A stretch of 64,000 nt of DNA, from NCBI GenBank assembly GCA_944384505.1, contig CALWTQ010000003.1, positions 1 through 64,000 on the forward strand. Reading direction: 5' to 3'. The stretch's first letter is position 1. Each line of letters starts with the position of its first letter. The DNA comes from an uncultured Mediterraneibacter sp. (GTDB lineage: Bacteria > Bacillota > Clostridia > Lachnospirales > Lachnospiraceae). The notes under the pieces were generated by a model, which was given only the letters and a program-made list of their open reading frames with translations, did not search any database and had not been told where the DNA came from. Below are positions 54,424 to 62,722 of this stretch, one piece after another. The position numbers were made by a program, and so were the translations under genes.

Positions 54424-55599
54424 TTAGCGGTAAGATTTCTTAAAGATCCCCGCGCACTCTTCATCGGACATGGGGCAGGGATTTGCAAGGAACAGGCCGC
54501 CCATTGTCTCCCGGGCATTGACTGCCAGAGTCATAAATTCTGTGTCAGTGATTCCATAGTCGCTCATTTTCAGATCAGCTGTGCCGCATTCTTCCTGGAG
54601 CTTGACGAGAGCGGTAATGAAGTCTTCCGGTTTATCTGCGTCTTTTATTCCCATCGCCCGTGCCATCTTGATAAACTGGCTGTCGCAGGCGTGCTTTTCG
54701 ATAAAGAACTCTGCAAATGCTTTGGAAATCATGATCAGTCCCGCACCGTGGGGCAGATCATGGTGGTAAGCGCTCATGGCGTGCTCCATGGAGTGCTGAG
54801 CGGTTGTGCTTGTAAGCTGCATGGTGATGCCGGCCATTGTGCTGCCGTAGGCAACATGCTCCCTTGCCTCAATGTCATTTCCGTCTCTGACCGCCCGGGG
54901 CAGATATTTGGCAATATTTTCAATGGCGGAAAGCGCGATGGCTTCGCTCAAAATATTTACGCCATTCGACATCATTACCTCTGTGTTGTGGAACAGAGCG
55001 TCAAATCCCTGGTAAGCAGTATATTTGGAAGGAACAGTTTTCATCAGTTCCGGGTCAACGATGGCAAGTCCCGGAACGAGAGAAGGATCGCCAAAACCGA
55101 TCTTTTCTTTTGTCTCCAGATTGGAGATGACGCCCCAGCAGTTGACCTCAGATCCGGTTCCTGCCGTGAGAGTGATGGTGACGATGGGAAGACCGGGATT
55201 GACAAGCGGATGTCCTTTCCCTGTGCCTCCATTAACATAGTCCCAGAGATCGCCGGGATTGGTGGCCATTGCGGCAACTGCCACAGCAGAGTCAAGAACA
55301 GCGCCTCCTCCGAGAGCGACAATGAAGTCACAGCCATTCTCCCGCGCAAACGCCGCGCCTTCCATTATCATTTCTTTCACCGGGTTTTCCATAACTTTGG
55401 CAAATTCGGCTATGTCCACACCTGCCCTGTGGAGCTGCTCCACTGTGCGGTCATATGCGCCGCTTACTTTAGCGGATCTGCCGTTGGACATCAGCAGCAG
55501 AGCTTTTTTTCCGGGTATGGGCTGGCTGCCCAGCTCATTTAACTTTCCGGTGCCGAATAAGATTCTTGTGGGATTGTTAAAATCAAAATTCATGTTCAT
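54424..55599 (-). CDS. Iron-containing alcohol dehydrogenase
   Basis: A 391-residue group III dehydrogenase. GGGAVLDSAVAVAAMATNPG is the nucleotide-binding loop. The metal site is in YQGFDALFHNTE, QHSMEHAMSAYHHDLPHGAG and downstream. It is a relative of 36721-37905 and keeps the same ends. AAGGAGG precedes the ATG. It follows a small gene on the same strand by 13 bases. Its position beside a LysR and glycerol dehydrogenase suggests a role in reducing a short aldehyde such as one from glycerol or diol use. The substrate is not known. Confidence 0.94.
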   Translation of the reverse strand: MNMNFDFNNPTRILFGTGKLNELGSQPIPGKKALLLMSNGRSAKVSGAYDRTVEQLHRAGVDIAEFAKVMENPVKEMIMEGAAFARENGCDFIVALGGGAVLDSAVAVAAMATNPGDLWDYVNGGTGKGHPLVNPGLPIVTITLTAGTGSEVNCWGVISNLETKEKIGFGDPSLVPGLAIVDPELMKTVPSKYTAYQGFDALFHNTEVMMSNGVNILSEAIALSAIENIAKYLPRAVRDGNDIEAREHVAYGSTMAGITMQLTSTTAQHSMEHAMSAYHHDLPHGAGLIMISKAFAEFFIEKHACDSQFIKMARAMGIKDADKPEDFITALVKLQEECGTADLKMSDYGITDTEFMTLAVNARETMGGLFLANPCPMSDEECAGIFKKSYR

Positions 55600-55612
55600 A
55601 GATGGTTCCTCC

Positions 55613-55846
55613 TTAAAATTTTTCTTTCTGAATTCTGTAAATCAGATAATCAAGACAGTCAATCTGTTTCTGGCCAAGACGCACGGTGTGAAGAAGCGTT
55701 TTCCGATAACCGGAAAGAATGGGGAGCAGTCCGCTGTAATTCCCTTCCTCAGCAAGAGCCATGCAGCTGTCAGTAATCTTTTCATCGCAGCCGGCGTCTT
55801 TTAAGTTCTGATAGATGATACCAAGTGTATCGGATGCCTCTGCCAT
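55613..55846 (-). CDS. Small protein of unknown function, co-transcribed with the dehydrogenase
   Basis: A 77-residue protein with SCMALAEEGNYSGLLPILSG, then YRKTLLHTVRLGQKQIDCLD and YLIYRIQKEKF. AGGAGG lies 8 bases before the ATG, so it is a real gene. Similar Q-x-x-I-D-C-L-D-Y-L endings occur in clostridial regulators and small proteins, but no function is assigned. It is first in a two-gene minus-strand operon, divergent from the LysR gene at 56114. Confidence 0.8.
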   Translation of the reverse strand: MAEASDTLGIIYQNLKDAGCDEKITDSCMALAEEGNYSGLLPILSGYRKTLLHTVRLGQKQIDCLDYLIYRIQKEKF

Positions 55847-55914
55847 TTCTCTGTACCTCCTGTGCCTTTACTATAGCCCTCGAAAGGCGATATGTCTAAT
55901 ATTTATAATTCATA

Positions 55915-55943
55915 ATATATTATTCTAAAATAGAATAATATAT
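55915..55943. promoter_or_regulatory. Perfect 29-base palindrome, probable LysR operator
   Basis: ATATATTATTCTA (55915-55927) and TAGAATAATATAT (55931-55943) are exact inverted arms around AAA. It lies in the gap between the divergent small-protein/dehydrogenase operon and the LysR gene. A possible LysR-gene promoter follows at once (TTTTCA near 55945, 17 bases, TATACT). Confidence 0.8.
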
Positions 55944-56113
55944 CTTTTCATACCATAATTCCGGTGTTATACTTACTATAGCCGCCGGCGTGCAAGGGCC
56001 GGCACCGACGCTGGGAAATGCCAGATACTTTTATAATTAAGCGGGAGCAGTGAAAGGATGCCTGTATAATCGGACAGCATCAGTATATATCCGAATGAAA
56101 GGAAATGAAGAGA

Positions 56114-56986
56114 ATGGAGATACGGGTTTTACGATATTTTCTGGAAATTGCCAGAGAGGGAAATATGTCACGGGCCGCGGAGACGCTGCATGTCTCCCAG
56201 CCCACGTTATCTAAACAGATGAAGGAGCTGGAACAGGAACTGGGAAAGAAACTTTTTGTCAGGAACAGCGCCGGAATTACTCTGACAGACGAGGGGATGC
56301 TTCTAAGGAAGCGCGCGGAGGACATTCTGGATATGGTGGATAAAACCGCCGATGAATTCAAAGCGCTGGATGACATCACCGGCGGTGAGGTTCATATCGG
56401 ATGCGCTGAATCCTGTCAGATCAAATATCTGGCCCGGGCAATAAAGACATTTAAAGAGAGATACCCTATGTTCCGGTATCACCTGACCAGCGGGAATACA
56501 GAGCAGGTGGCGGAACGGCTGGACAGGGGACTGATCGACTTCGCGGTAATTGTCGAGCCGCCAAACCTTTCTAAATATAACTATCTGGAGATACCAGAAA
56601 CGGATACCTGGGGGATGGTTATGCGAAAGGAAGATCCACTGTCAGAAAAGGACAGAATCAATGTGGAAGATCTGTCCGGACTTGATCTGATATGTTCTGC
56701 CCAAGGAATGAAATTCGATATTGCCAGGTGGTGCGGGGAAAGGGCAGATATGCTGAATCTGTCCGGAACGGTGAATCTGGCGTACAACGGTTCCGTGTTT
56801 GTAAAAGAGGGACTGGGGTATATGCTTACATTCGACCGGCTTGTAGATACCGGGGCAGACAGCGAACTGTGCTTCCGCCCGCTGGATCCGCCGCTGGAAA
56901 CCAGGATGTTCGTCATATGGAAGAAATATCAGGTGTTTACGCCGATAGCAGAACTGCTGATAAAAGAACTGAAAGAGCAGCTATAA
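56114..56986 (+). CDS. LysR family transcription regulator
   Basis: A 290-residue LysR regulator. The N-terminal winged helix is MEIRVLRYFLEIAREGNMSR, then AAETLHVSQPTLSKQMKELE. The effector domain has GGEVHIGCAESCQIKYLARA and a late GLGYMLTFDRLV. The start at 56114 is preferred to an ATG 9 bases upstream because of its spacing from AAAGGA. It is divergent from the dehydrogenase operon, with a perfect palindrome between them. A paralogous layout exists in the island (LysR plus iron alcohol dehydrogenase). Confidence 0.92.
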   Translation: MEIRVLRYFLEIAREGNMSRAAETLHVSQPTLSKQMKELEQELGKKLFVRNSAGITLTDEGMLLRKRAEDILDMVDKTADEFKALDDITGGEVHIGCAESCQIKYLARAIKTFKERYPMFRYHLTSGNTEQVAERLDRGLIDFAVIVEPPNLSKYNYLEIPETDTWGMVMRKEDPLSEKDRINVEDLSGLDLICSAQGMKFDIARWCGERADMLNLSGTVNLAYNGSVFVKEGLGYMLTFDRLVDTGADSELCFRPLDPPLETRMFVIWKKYQVFTPIAELLIKELKEQL

Positions 56987-56992
56987 TTCAAC

Positions 56993-57150
56993 AGATATAA
57001 AGTTCACTAACGTTCTTTGGCAAAACGTCCGAAAACAGAGATTATTTCAAAAACGTATTCTGCGGAGCCGTCCTCCTTCCCCGTAGAATCTTTCTAGAAA
57101 TAGGGCTGTTTTCTGGGCTTTTCAAATCGGGAGTCAGTGCCTTTATAGCT
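56993..57150. repeat. Type A palindromic repeat
   Basis: The left end AGATATAAAGTTCACTAACG and the right end GGGAGTCAGTGCCTTTATAGCT are inverted copies. GTCCGAAAACAG pairs with CTGTTTTCTGG inside, and TATTCTGCGG with CCGTAGAAT less well. It starts 7 bases after the LysR stop codon. The arms have drifted more than in the 24107 copy. Confidence 0.8.
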
Positions 57151-57160
57151 GCCAAATCAT

Positions 57161-57218
57161 TTGACATGGCTGCGGACAGGAGTTAAAATACGTATGTATT
57201 GTTATAAAAATAACAATA
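57161..57218 (+). promoter_or_regulatory. gldA promoter with palindromic operator
   Basis: TTGACA (57161-57166), a 17-base spacer and TAAAAT (57184-57189). TATTGTTAT (57197-57205) and ATAACAATA (57210-57218) form exact arms around AAAA just after the -10 box, in the position of a repressor site. The regulator is not known. The dyad differs from the LysR palindrome at 55915. Confidence 0.75.
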
Positions 57219-57285
57219 TCAGCAGCGTCAGCGAAAGGCTGCCGCGGATAAGAGAAGACTAAAATACAGACAGGAGGATACTGCT

Positions 57286-58383
57286 ATGGCAAACATTCTG
57301 ATCAGCCCGTCCAAGTATGTACAGGGCGCCGGCGAATTAAAAAAACTGGGTGAATACGCAGAGAAATATGGGAAGAAGGCTCTGGTTCTTATCACAGAGT
57401 CCGGTTACAGAAGATGTGGAGCTGTTGTAGAAGAAGGGTTTAAGAACAGCAGCGCGGAAATTGTATTTGATTATTTTAACGGGGAGTGCAGCAAGACGGA
57501 AATCAACCGTCTGACCGCGGTTATGGACAAAGAAGGCTGCGATATGGTGATCGGCGTCGGAGGAGGCAAGATTCTGGATACGGCAAAGGCTGTGGCATAC
57601 TACAGGTCTGTCCCGGTTCTGGTGTGTCCGACGATCGCGTCCACAGACGCGCCGTGCAGCGCTCTGTCTGTAATTTATACAGATGCGGGTGTGTTTGAGG
57701 AATATCTGTTCCTTCCTGCAAATCCGAACATGGTTCTTATGGATACTGAGATTATTGCGAAATCTCCGGTGCGTCTTACCGTATCAGGTATGGGAGACGC
57801 TCTGGCTACATATTTTGAAGCCCGTGCCTGCCAGAGAAGCGGGGCAGTGACATGTGCCGGGGGCAAAGTGACCTCTGCGGCTATGGCTCTGGCAAAGCTC
57901 TGCTTTGACACGCTGATGGATGAGGGTGTGAAGGCAAAACTGGCTCTTGAAGCAGGAGCGTGCACTCCGGCGGTAGAGAAGATTATAGAGGCAAATACAC
58001 TCTTAAGCGGAATCGGTTTCGAGAGCGGCGGACTGGCCGGAGCGCATGCGATCCACAATGGATTTACCGTGCTGGAGGAATGCCATCACATGTACCACGG
58101 GGAGAAGGTTGCGTTCGGAACGATCACTCAGCTTGTTCTTGAGAATATTCCGGCGGAGGAGCTGGAGGATATCATTGACTGGTGTATCGAACTGGGGCTT
58201 CCGGTTACGCTCAAAGAGCTGGGCATTACAGAGGTGACAGATGAGAAGCTGATGGCGGTGGCGGAGGCTGCATGCGCGGAAAGCGACACGCTCCACAATA
58301 TGCCATTTGAGGTGACTCCTCAGACAGTGTGCGCCGCGATCAAAGCAGCGGATGCATATGGAAGATATTTCCTGGGAGAATGA
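57286..58383 (+). CDS. gldA: Glycerol dehydrogenase (GldA)
   Basis: GldA oxidises glycerol to dihydroxyacetone with NAD. The 365-residue protein has the N-terminal ILISPSKYVQGAGELKKLGE, the nucleotide loop GVGGGKILDTAKAVAYY, CPTIASTDAPCSALSVIYTD, and the zinc site in SGMGDALATYFEA, GLAGAHAIHNGF and HMYHGEKVAFGT. AGGAGG lies 9 bases before the ATG. It shares an ATGA overlap with the membrane protein gene behind it. No dihydroxyacetone kinase is in the window. Confidence 0.96.
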   Translation: MANILISPSKYVQGAGELKKLGEYAEKYGKKALVLITESGYRRCGAVVEEGFKNSSAEIVFDYFNGECSKTEINRLTAVMDKEGCDMVIGVGGGKILDTAKAVAYYRSVPVLVCPTIASTDAPCSALSVIYTDAGVFEEYLFLPANPNMVLMDTEIIAKSPVRLTVSGMGDALATYFEARACQRSGAVTCAGGKVTSAAMALAKLCFDTLMDEGVKAKLALEAGACTPAVEKIIEANTLLSGIGFESGGLAGAHAIHNGFTVLEECHHMYHGEKVAFGTITQLVLENIPAEELEDIIDWCIELGLPVTLKELGITEVTDEKLMAVAEAACAESDTLHNMPFEVTPQTVCAAIKAADAYGRYFLGE

Positions 58384-59126
58384 CCTGTGCGATGAGGAAA
58401 ACGATATTGTACCGCATTTTATTTTATGCCATCGGGCTTCTGGTTCTGGCACTGGGACTGACGCTGAATACAAAGACCGGGCTGGGCGTTTCCCCGATTA
58501 TCTCTGTGGCGTACAGTATTTCCGTTATCTTTGACCACAATTTCGGCAATATGACGCTGGCGCTGTACAGTGTTTTTGTGGTCATTGAGATGGTTCTGCA
58601 CCTGATCCGGGAGAGACGTTACTCAAAAGAGGATGGAGGAGCTCTGAAAAATGCGGGCAGGAAGGATCTGAAACTGATTTTTCTGATGGATTTTCTGCAG
58701 ATCCCGCTCAGTATTGTGTTTACCCGTTTTCTGAATGTATTTTCCGCTGTGATTCCGGAGCTGTATTCTGATGGGAAGAGCACGGCAGGGGAGATGGCAG
58801 TGCGAGTGATCTTTCTGATCATTGCCATTATTCTTACAGGGATCGGAGCCGCCATGTCTCTGAACATGAGAATTGTTCCTAATCCGGGCGATGGAATCGT
58901 CCAGGCTATTGCTGACACCATGCATAAGAGCGTGGGATTTACGAAGAACTGTTTTGATCTGACGAATATTACGATAACAATTATATTAAGCTTCACTTTC
59001 GCTGGTCATCTCGAGGGAGTGGGCGCAGGGACGATTCTCGCCATGGTCGGCGTGGGGAGAACCATTGCTGTATTTAATCATTTCACTTACGAAAAGATAA
59101 GAACGCTTTCAGGAGTGGAAGAATAG
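58380..59126 (+). CDS. YczE/YitT-like membrane protein
   Basis: A membrane protein of about 248 residues with five to six predicted helices. YRILFYAIGLLVLALGLTLN, then TKTGLGVSPIISVAYSIS are typical of the YczE family, as is AMSLNMRIVPNPGDGIVQAI. The start at 58380 overlaps the gldA stop as ATGA. An ATG at 58392 (MRKTILYR) fits the family as well. Its role is unknown, and coupling to gldA suggests a link to solute or osmotic control, which is only a guess. Confidence 0.82.
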   Translation: MTCAMRKTILYRILFYAIGLLVLALGLTLNTKTGLGVSPIISVAYSISVIFDHNFGNMTLALYSVFVVIEMVLHLIRERRYSKEDGGALKNAGRKDLKLIFLMDFLQIPLSIVFTRFLNVFSAVIPELYSDGKSTAGEMAVRVIFLIIAIILTGIGAAMSLNMRIVPNPGDGIVQAIADTMHKSVGFTKNCFDLTNITITIILSFTFAGHLEGVGAGTILAMVGVGRTIAVFNHFTYEKIRTLSGVEE

Positions 59127-59140
59127 CTGGAAAGAAAGCA

Positions 59141-59175
59141 GGGCCGGGATTTGTTAGGAATCCCGGCCCTTATTG
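59141..59175. terminator. Terminator between the YczE-like gene and the LacI regulator
   Basis: GGGCCGGGATT (59141-59151) pairs exactly with AATCCCGGCCC (59159-59169) around 7 bases, followed by TTATT. It lies between convergent genes. Confidence 0.85.
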
Positions 59176-59206
59176 ACTTGGAATCAGTTTATACTGATAT
59201 GTGTTT

Positions 59207-60232
59207 TCACGCGGTTGTATCTCTCCGGATCAGAATCGGAGCGATGACCTTATGTATCGGTTCTTTCAGTGGCTCCGGGCGCCGTTTCTTGCGCTCTTCC
59301 ATCTGGGCGGAAAGGAGCTTCATGGCTTCATTTGCGATTACGGAGATCTGCTGGCCTACAGTGCTTGTAGGGATGACAGCCTCTCTGGAGATGGGCGAGT
59401 TATCAAACCCTATGATCTGGTAGGTATCAGGAAGTTTTCCATATTTCTGGAACAGGATGTTGAGAAGTACATTGGCATGGGTATCATTGGGCATGAAGAT
59501 CCCCTTCTTTTTGTCTGGATATTTTTTCTCCAGCCGTTCTTCCAGCTGGAGGATTCCGGCTCTGTTTTCGTCAAACGTGTTTCCGATATCGGTCAGAATC
59601 AGCTCATAGGGAAGCTGGTATTCTTCGCAGATATCCACAAAGCCGCGGATACGTCCAAAGGCCGGTGAGGTATCCTGGATTTTTCCGTTTACATGAATGA
59701 GGATATCGCAGCTGCTCTTCCTTAATAGGCTGGCCGCCTGTACTCCGCCCATATAGTTGTCCGTATTGACACTGGAGATATACTGGTCCTCCCGTTCGAT
59801 TCCTACGATGGGGACGTTATAAGAGGCAAGCTCCTTTGAAGGAATGGTAGGACTGAGAACGATCATTCCTTCGATGTTATAGGCGAGCAGTTCTTCAATA
59901 TATTTCCGTTCAATGTCAGCTTTCGCATTGCCGGCAAAGACGAGAAACTTGTATCCGTATGTCTCATATGTGGCCAGAATCTGATTGAGCATTTCTGAAT
60001 AATAGTGCATATATAGATTTGGAATAATGATTCCGACAAACTCGGTTTTCCCGCTGGCAAGGATGCGCCCCACTTTATTTTCCTTATAGTCAAGCTTTAC
60101 CAGCGCGTCGGCGATCTTCTGCTGGTTCTCGAGAGTAAGAGAATCCGGATTGTTGAAGTACCGGGATATGGTTGTTTTTGAAAAACCGGTATATGACGCA
60201 ATATCCGCAAATGTGACTTTCTTTGACTTCAT
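59207..60232 (-). CDS. LacI/GalR-type regulator of the ABC importer
   Basis: A 341-residue LacI-family repressor. The helix-turn-helix and hinge are KVTFADIASYTGFSKTTISR and YFNNPDSLTLENQQKIADAL. The effector domain starts at TEFVGIIIPNLYMHYYSEML. The start at 60232 (MKSKKVTFAD) is chosen because AAGGAG lies 10 bases upstream; the longer frame from 60277 does not fit the family. It is divergent from the importer genes. Paired ACCGGT boxes at both promoters are its likely sites. Confidence 0.92.
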   Translation of the reverse strand: MKSKKVTFADIASYTGFSKTTISRYFNNPDSLTLENQQKIADALVKLDYKENKVGRILASGKTEFVGIIIPNLYMHYYSEMLNQILATYETYGYKFLVFAGNAKADIERKYIEELLAYNIEGMIVLSPTIPSKELASYNVPIVGIEREDQYISSVNTDNYMGGVQAASLLRKSSCDILIHVNGKIQDTSPAFGRIRGFVDICEEYQLPYELILTDIGNTFDENRAGILQLEERLEKKYPDKKKGIFMPNDTHANVLLNILFQKYGKLPDTYQIIGFDNSPISREAVIPTSTVGQQISVIANEAMKLLSAQMEERKKRRPEPLKEPIHKVIAPILIRRDTTA

Positions 60233-60289
60233 AGTATCTGTGCTCCTTATCCATAAACGCAGACTGCATTTATACATTTCGACAGCTAT

Positions 60290-60346
60290 AGTATATCAGA
60301 AAGAAGGCTGGATAATCAATAAAGTAACCGGTTATGAAACCGGTTT
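60290..60346 (-). promoter_or_regulatory. LacI-gene promoter with paired ACCGGT boxes
   Basis: On the minus strand, TTGATT (60319-60314), an 18-base spacer and TATACT (60295-60290). Just upstream are two ACCGGT boxes (60327-60332 and 60339-60344) with centres 12 bases apart. Confidence 0.65.
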
Positions 60347-60409
60347 TGTGAAATGTGTACAGAAATCGTATCTTAAAAATAGGACATATGCCGAAACCGG
60401 AATTTCGTG

Positions 60410-60468
60410 TTGACACCGGGAGGTGTACAGAGTATTATTTTAGTAAAGGAACCGGTTACTTAACCGGT
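60410..60468 (+). promoter_or_regulatory. Importer operon promoter with paired ACCGGT boxes
   Basis: TTGACA (60410-60415), a 17-base spacer and TATTAT (60433-60438). Downstream are two ACCGGT boxes (60451-60456 and 60463-60468), again with centres 12 bases apart, placed to block transcription. Confidence 0.8.
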
Positions 60469-60496
60469 AATGCAAATATAAAAAGGAGGAGACGGG

Positions 60497-61819
60497 ATGA
60501 AAAAACGACTGCTGTGCCTGCTGGGAATTGTTCTTGCCGCTGCCTGTGTTACAGGATGCCAGCAGAAGGATCCCAAGCCGGGTGAGGTCGCCGGATACGA
60601 CGAGGGGGAGGAGTACCTTTCCATATGGGTTCACTCGATTGAGGATACGGAGGAAGGCCAGGCGTACAGAGAATCGGTGGAAACTTTTAATGAGGCTTAT
60701 GACGGAAAGTACTTTGCGGATATTGAGTTTGTTCCGAGAAATGACAGTGGAGGCGGTTACTCAGACAAAGTAAATGCGTCGGTTATGGCGGGCGGCCTGC
60801 CGGATGTGCTTACTGTGGACGGGCCGAATGTATCAGCCTATGCGGCCAACGGGATCATACAGCCGCTGGCAGAATTAACAGAGGAAGAAGAAAGTGAGTA
60901 TCTTCCGTCAATCATAGAACAGGGTACGGTAAATGATGAGCTATATGCCCTGGGTGTGATGGAGTCAAGTGTTGGGTTTTACTATAATAAAGATATCATA
61001 GAAGAAGCCGGAATAGAGATCCCGGACGCGGACGATCCGTGGACATGGTCCGAGTTCCTGGACATGCTGGAGGAACTCAAACCGATGATGGATGAGATGG
61101 GCGGCTATCCTCTGGATATGACCTTCCCTGTGGGAGAGACAAGTATATATTACTTCGCTCCTTTCGTGTGGTCAGGAGGAGGCGAGCTGGTCAGTGACGA
61201 CGGGCTTACAGTGGACGGCTACTTCAATTCAGAGCAGACCGCGGCGGCTATGGAATATTTCCGGACTATCGTGGAGAATGGTTATATGTCAGAGGCCCCC
61301 ATTGACCATCTCTTTGAGAGTGGGAGAGCAGCTTTCAAGTTTGACGGAGCGTGGGAGGTCAACACGGTATACACCAGTTATCCGGATATTAATCTGGGAG
61401 TTGCTCCCTATATCGTCAGTGACAATTGGGAGGGAGAAGCGTATACTCCTACAGGTTCGTGGGCGTTTGCGGCTTCCTCGGAGACGAAAGACATCGAGGG
61501 CGCGACAGAGCTGGTGAAGTGGATGAGCGGCGTGGACAGCGGAATCCGGATCTGGGAGATGACGAAGAACTTCCCGTCTACATATGAGGCGTTTGAGAAC
61601 ATTGATGTGTTCCAGACGGATGAGAATTACAGCGCTTTGTACGAGCAGCTGAGCAACTACGGGCATCCGAGACCGAAGACTCCGGTGTATCCGCAGGTGA
61701 GCACCTGCTTCCAGGAGGTGCTGGAGAGTGTAGCCTTAAGCGGGAAGGATGTAAACGAAGAGCTTGACAAGGCTGTGGAACGTATTGATGCAAAACTGGA
61801 ACGTTATACGAGGGAATAA
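60497..61819 (+). CDS. Sugar ABC transporter substrate-binding lipoprotein
   Basis: A 440-residue extracellular solute-binding protein (family 1, carbohydrate type). The lipoprotein signal is LLCLLGIVLAAACVTGC, then a linker. The binding domain has YSDKVNASVMAGGLPDVLTV, FYYNKDIIEEAGIEIPD and SWAFAASSETKDIEGATELV. AAGGAGG precedes the ATG. It is the first gene of a CUT1-type importer operon. The sugar is not known; the absence of a hydrolase in the window gives no clue. Confidence 0.94.
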   Translation: MKKRLLCLLGIVLAAACVTGCQQKDPKPGEVAGYDEGEEYLSIWVHSIEDTEEGQAYRESVETFNEAYDGKYFADIEFVPRNDSGGGYSDKVNASVMAGGLPDVLTVDGPNVSAYAANGIIQPLAELTEEEESEYLPSIIEQGTVNDELYALGVMESSVGFYYNKDIIEEAGIEIPDADDPWTWSEFLDMLEELKPMMDEMGGYPLDMTFPVGETSIYYFAPFVWSGGGELVSDDGLTVDGYFNSEQTAAAMEYFRTIVENGYMSEAPIDHLFESGRAAFKFDGAWEVNTVYTSYPDINLGVAPYIVSDNWEGEAYTPTGSWAFAASSETKDIEGATELVKWMSGVDSGIRIWEMTKNFPSTYEAFENIDVFQTDENYSALYEQLSNYGHPRPKTPVYPQVSTCFQEVLESVALSGKDVNEELDKAVERIDAKLERYTRE

Positions 61820-61822
61820 AGC

Positions 61823-62722
61823 ATGAAGAAAAAGAATTCAATTATGGGAATGGCGTTTTTCGGTCCCGCGCTGGTGCTGCTGACCATCTTCTTATTCCTG
61901 CCGATGCTGCTGACGCTGGGATTCAGCTTCACGGATTACTTCGCACTGAATCCGGAACTGACGCATTTCGTAGGACTGGAAAACTATATTAATATTTTCA
62001 AGGACGAACTGTTCGTCCAGTCATTTTTAAACACGGTTAAGTTTGTAATCATCATTGTACCGCTCCAGTGCGGCGGGGCCCTGCTCCTGGCACTGGCAAT
62101 CAACAAGGCGGCGCACTGTAAGAAATATTTCAAAGTGGCGTTTTTCGTGCCGGTGGTTATGTCCCTGGCCGTTGTATCCACTCTGTGGATGCAGATATAC
62201 AGCCCGGAGGGAATCTTAAATACTCTGCTGGCAAACTTTGGAATTGACCCACAGCCCTTTATCCACAGCGCGGATCAGGCGCTGCCGTCCATCGCTATTA
62301 TGAGCGTATGGCAGGGTGTCGGATACCAGATGATCATATTCCTGGGAGGACTGCAGAATATCAATCCCGCGCTGTACGAGGCGGCGGAGATGGATCATGC
62401 GAGCGGCTGGCAGAAGTTTAAGGACATCACGCTTCCGGAGCTGAAGCCACTGTGTGTCTTCGTGTTTATCACAGTGACCATCGGAGCCTTCCGTATGCTG
62501 GTTCAGCCAATGGTAATGACCGGCGGAGGCCCGGATCATTCTACATACACAATCGTGTACGATATTTACGAGACAGGCACCGTCAACTGGGAGATGGGAC
62601 TTGCATCAACAATGGCAATTGTATTTACAGTATTCGTGGTGATTCTGACAATCATCCAGAACGTACTGACAAAAGACAGGGAGGGAAGAAAGCATGTTCA
62701 CAAAAAAGCAAAGGCGAATTAA
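61823..62722 (+). CDS. Sugar ABC transporter permease (MalF/UgpA type)
   Basis: A 299-residue permease with six membrane helices, beginning MGMAFFGPALVLLTIFLFLP. The EAA loop that docks with the ATPase is YEAAEMDHASGWQKFKDITL. It follows the binding protein by 3 bases and overlaps the second permease by 29 bases. It forms the import channel with that partner. Confidence 0.95.
   Translation: MKKKNSIMGMAFFGPALVLLTIFLFLPMLLTLGFSFTDYFALNPELTHFVGLENYINIFKDELFVQSFLNTVKFVIIIVPLQCGGALLLALAINKAAHCKKYFKVAFFVPVVMSLAVVSTLWMQIYSPEGILNTLLANFGIDPQPFIHSADQALPSIAIMSVWQGVGYQMIIFLGGLQNINPALYEAAEMDHASGWQKFKDITLPELKPLCVFVFITVTIGAFRMLVQPMVMTGGGPDHSTYTIVYDIYETGTVNWEMGLASTMAIVFTVFVVILTIIQNVLTKDREGRKHVHKKAKAN

Noticed and set aside
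54409..55542. A 377-codon plus-strand open frame
   Set aside because: It is antisense to the clear iron alcohol dehydrogenase at 54424-55599, has no family match or ribosome site, and arises from the codon bias of the true gene.
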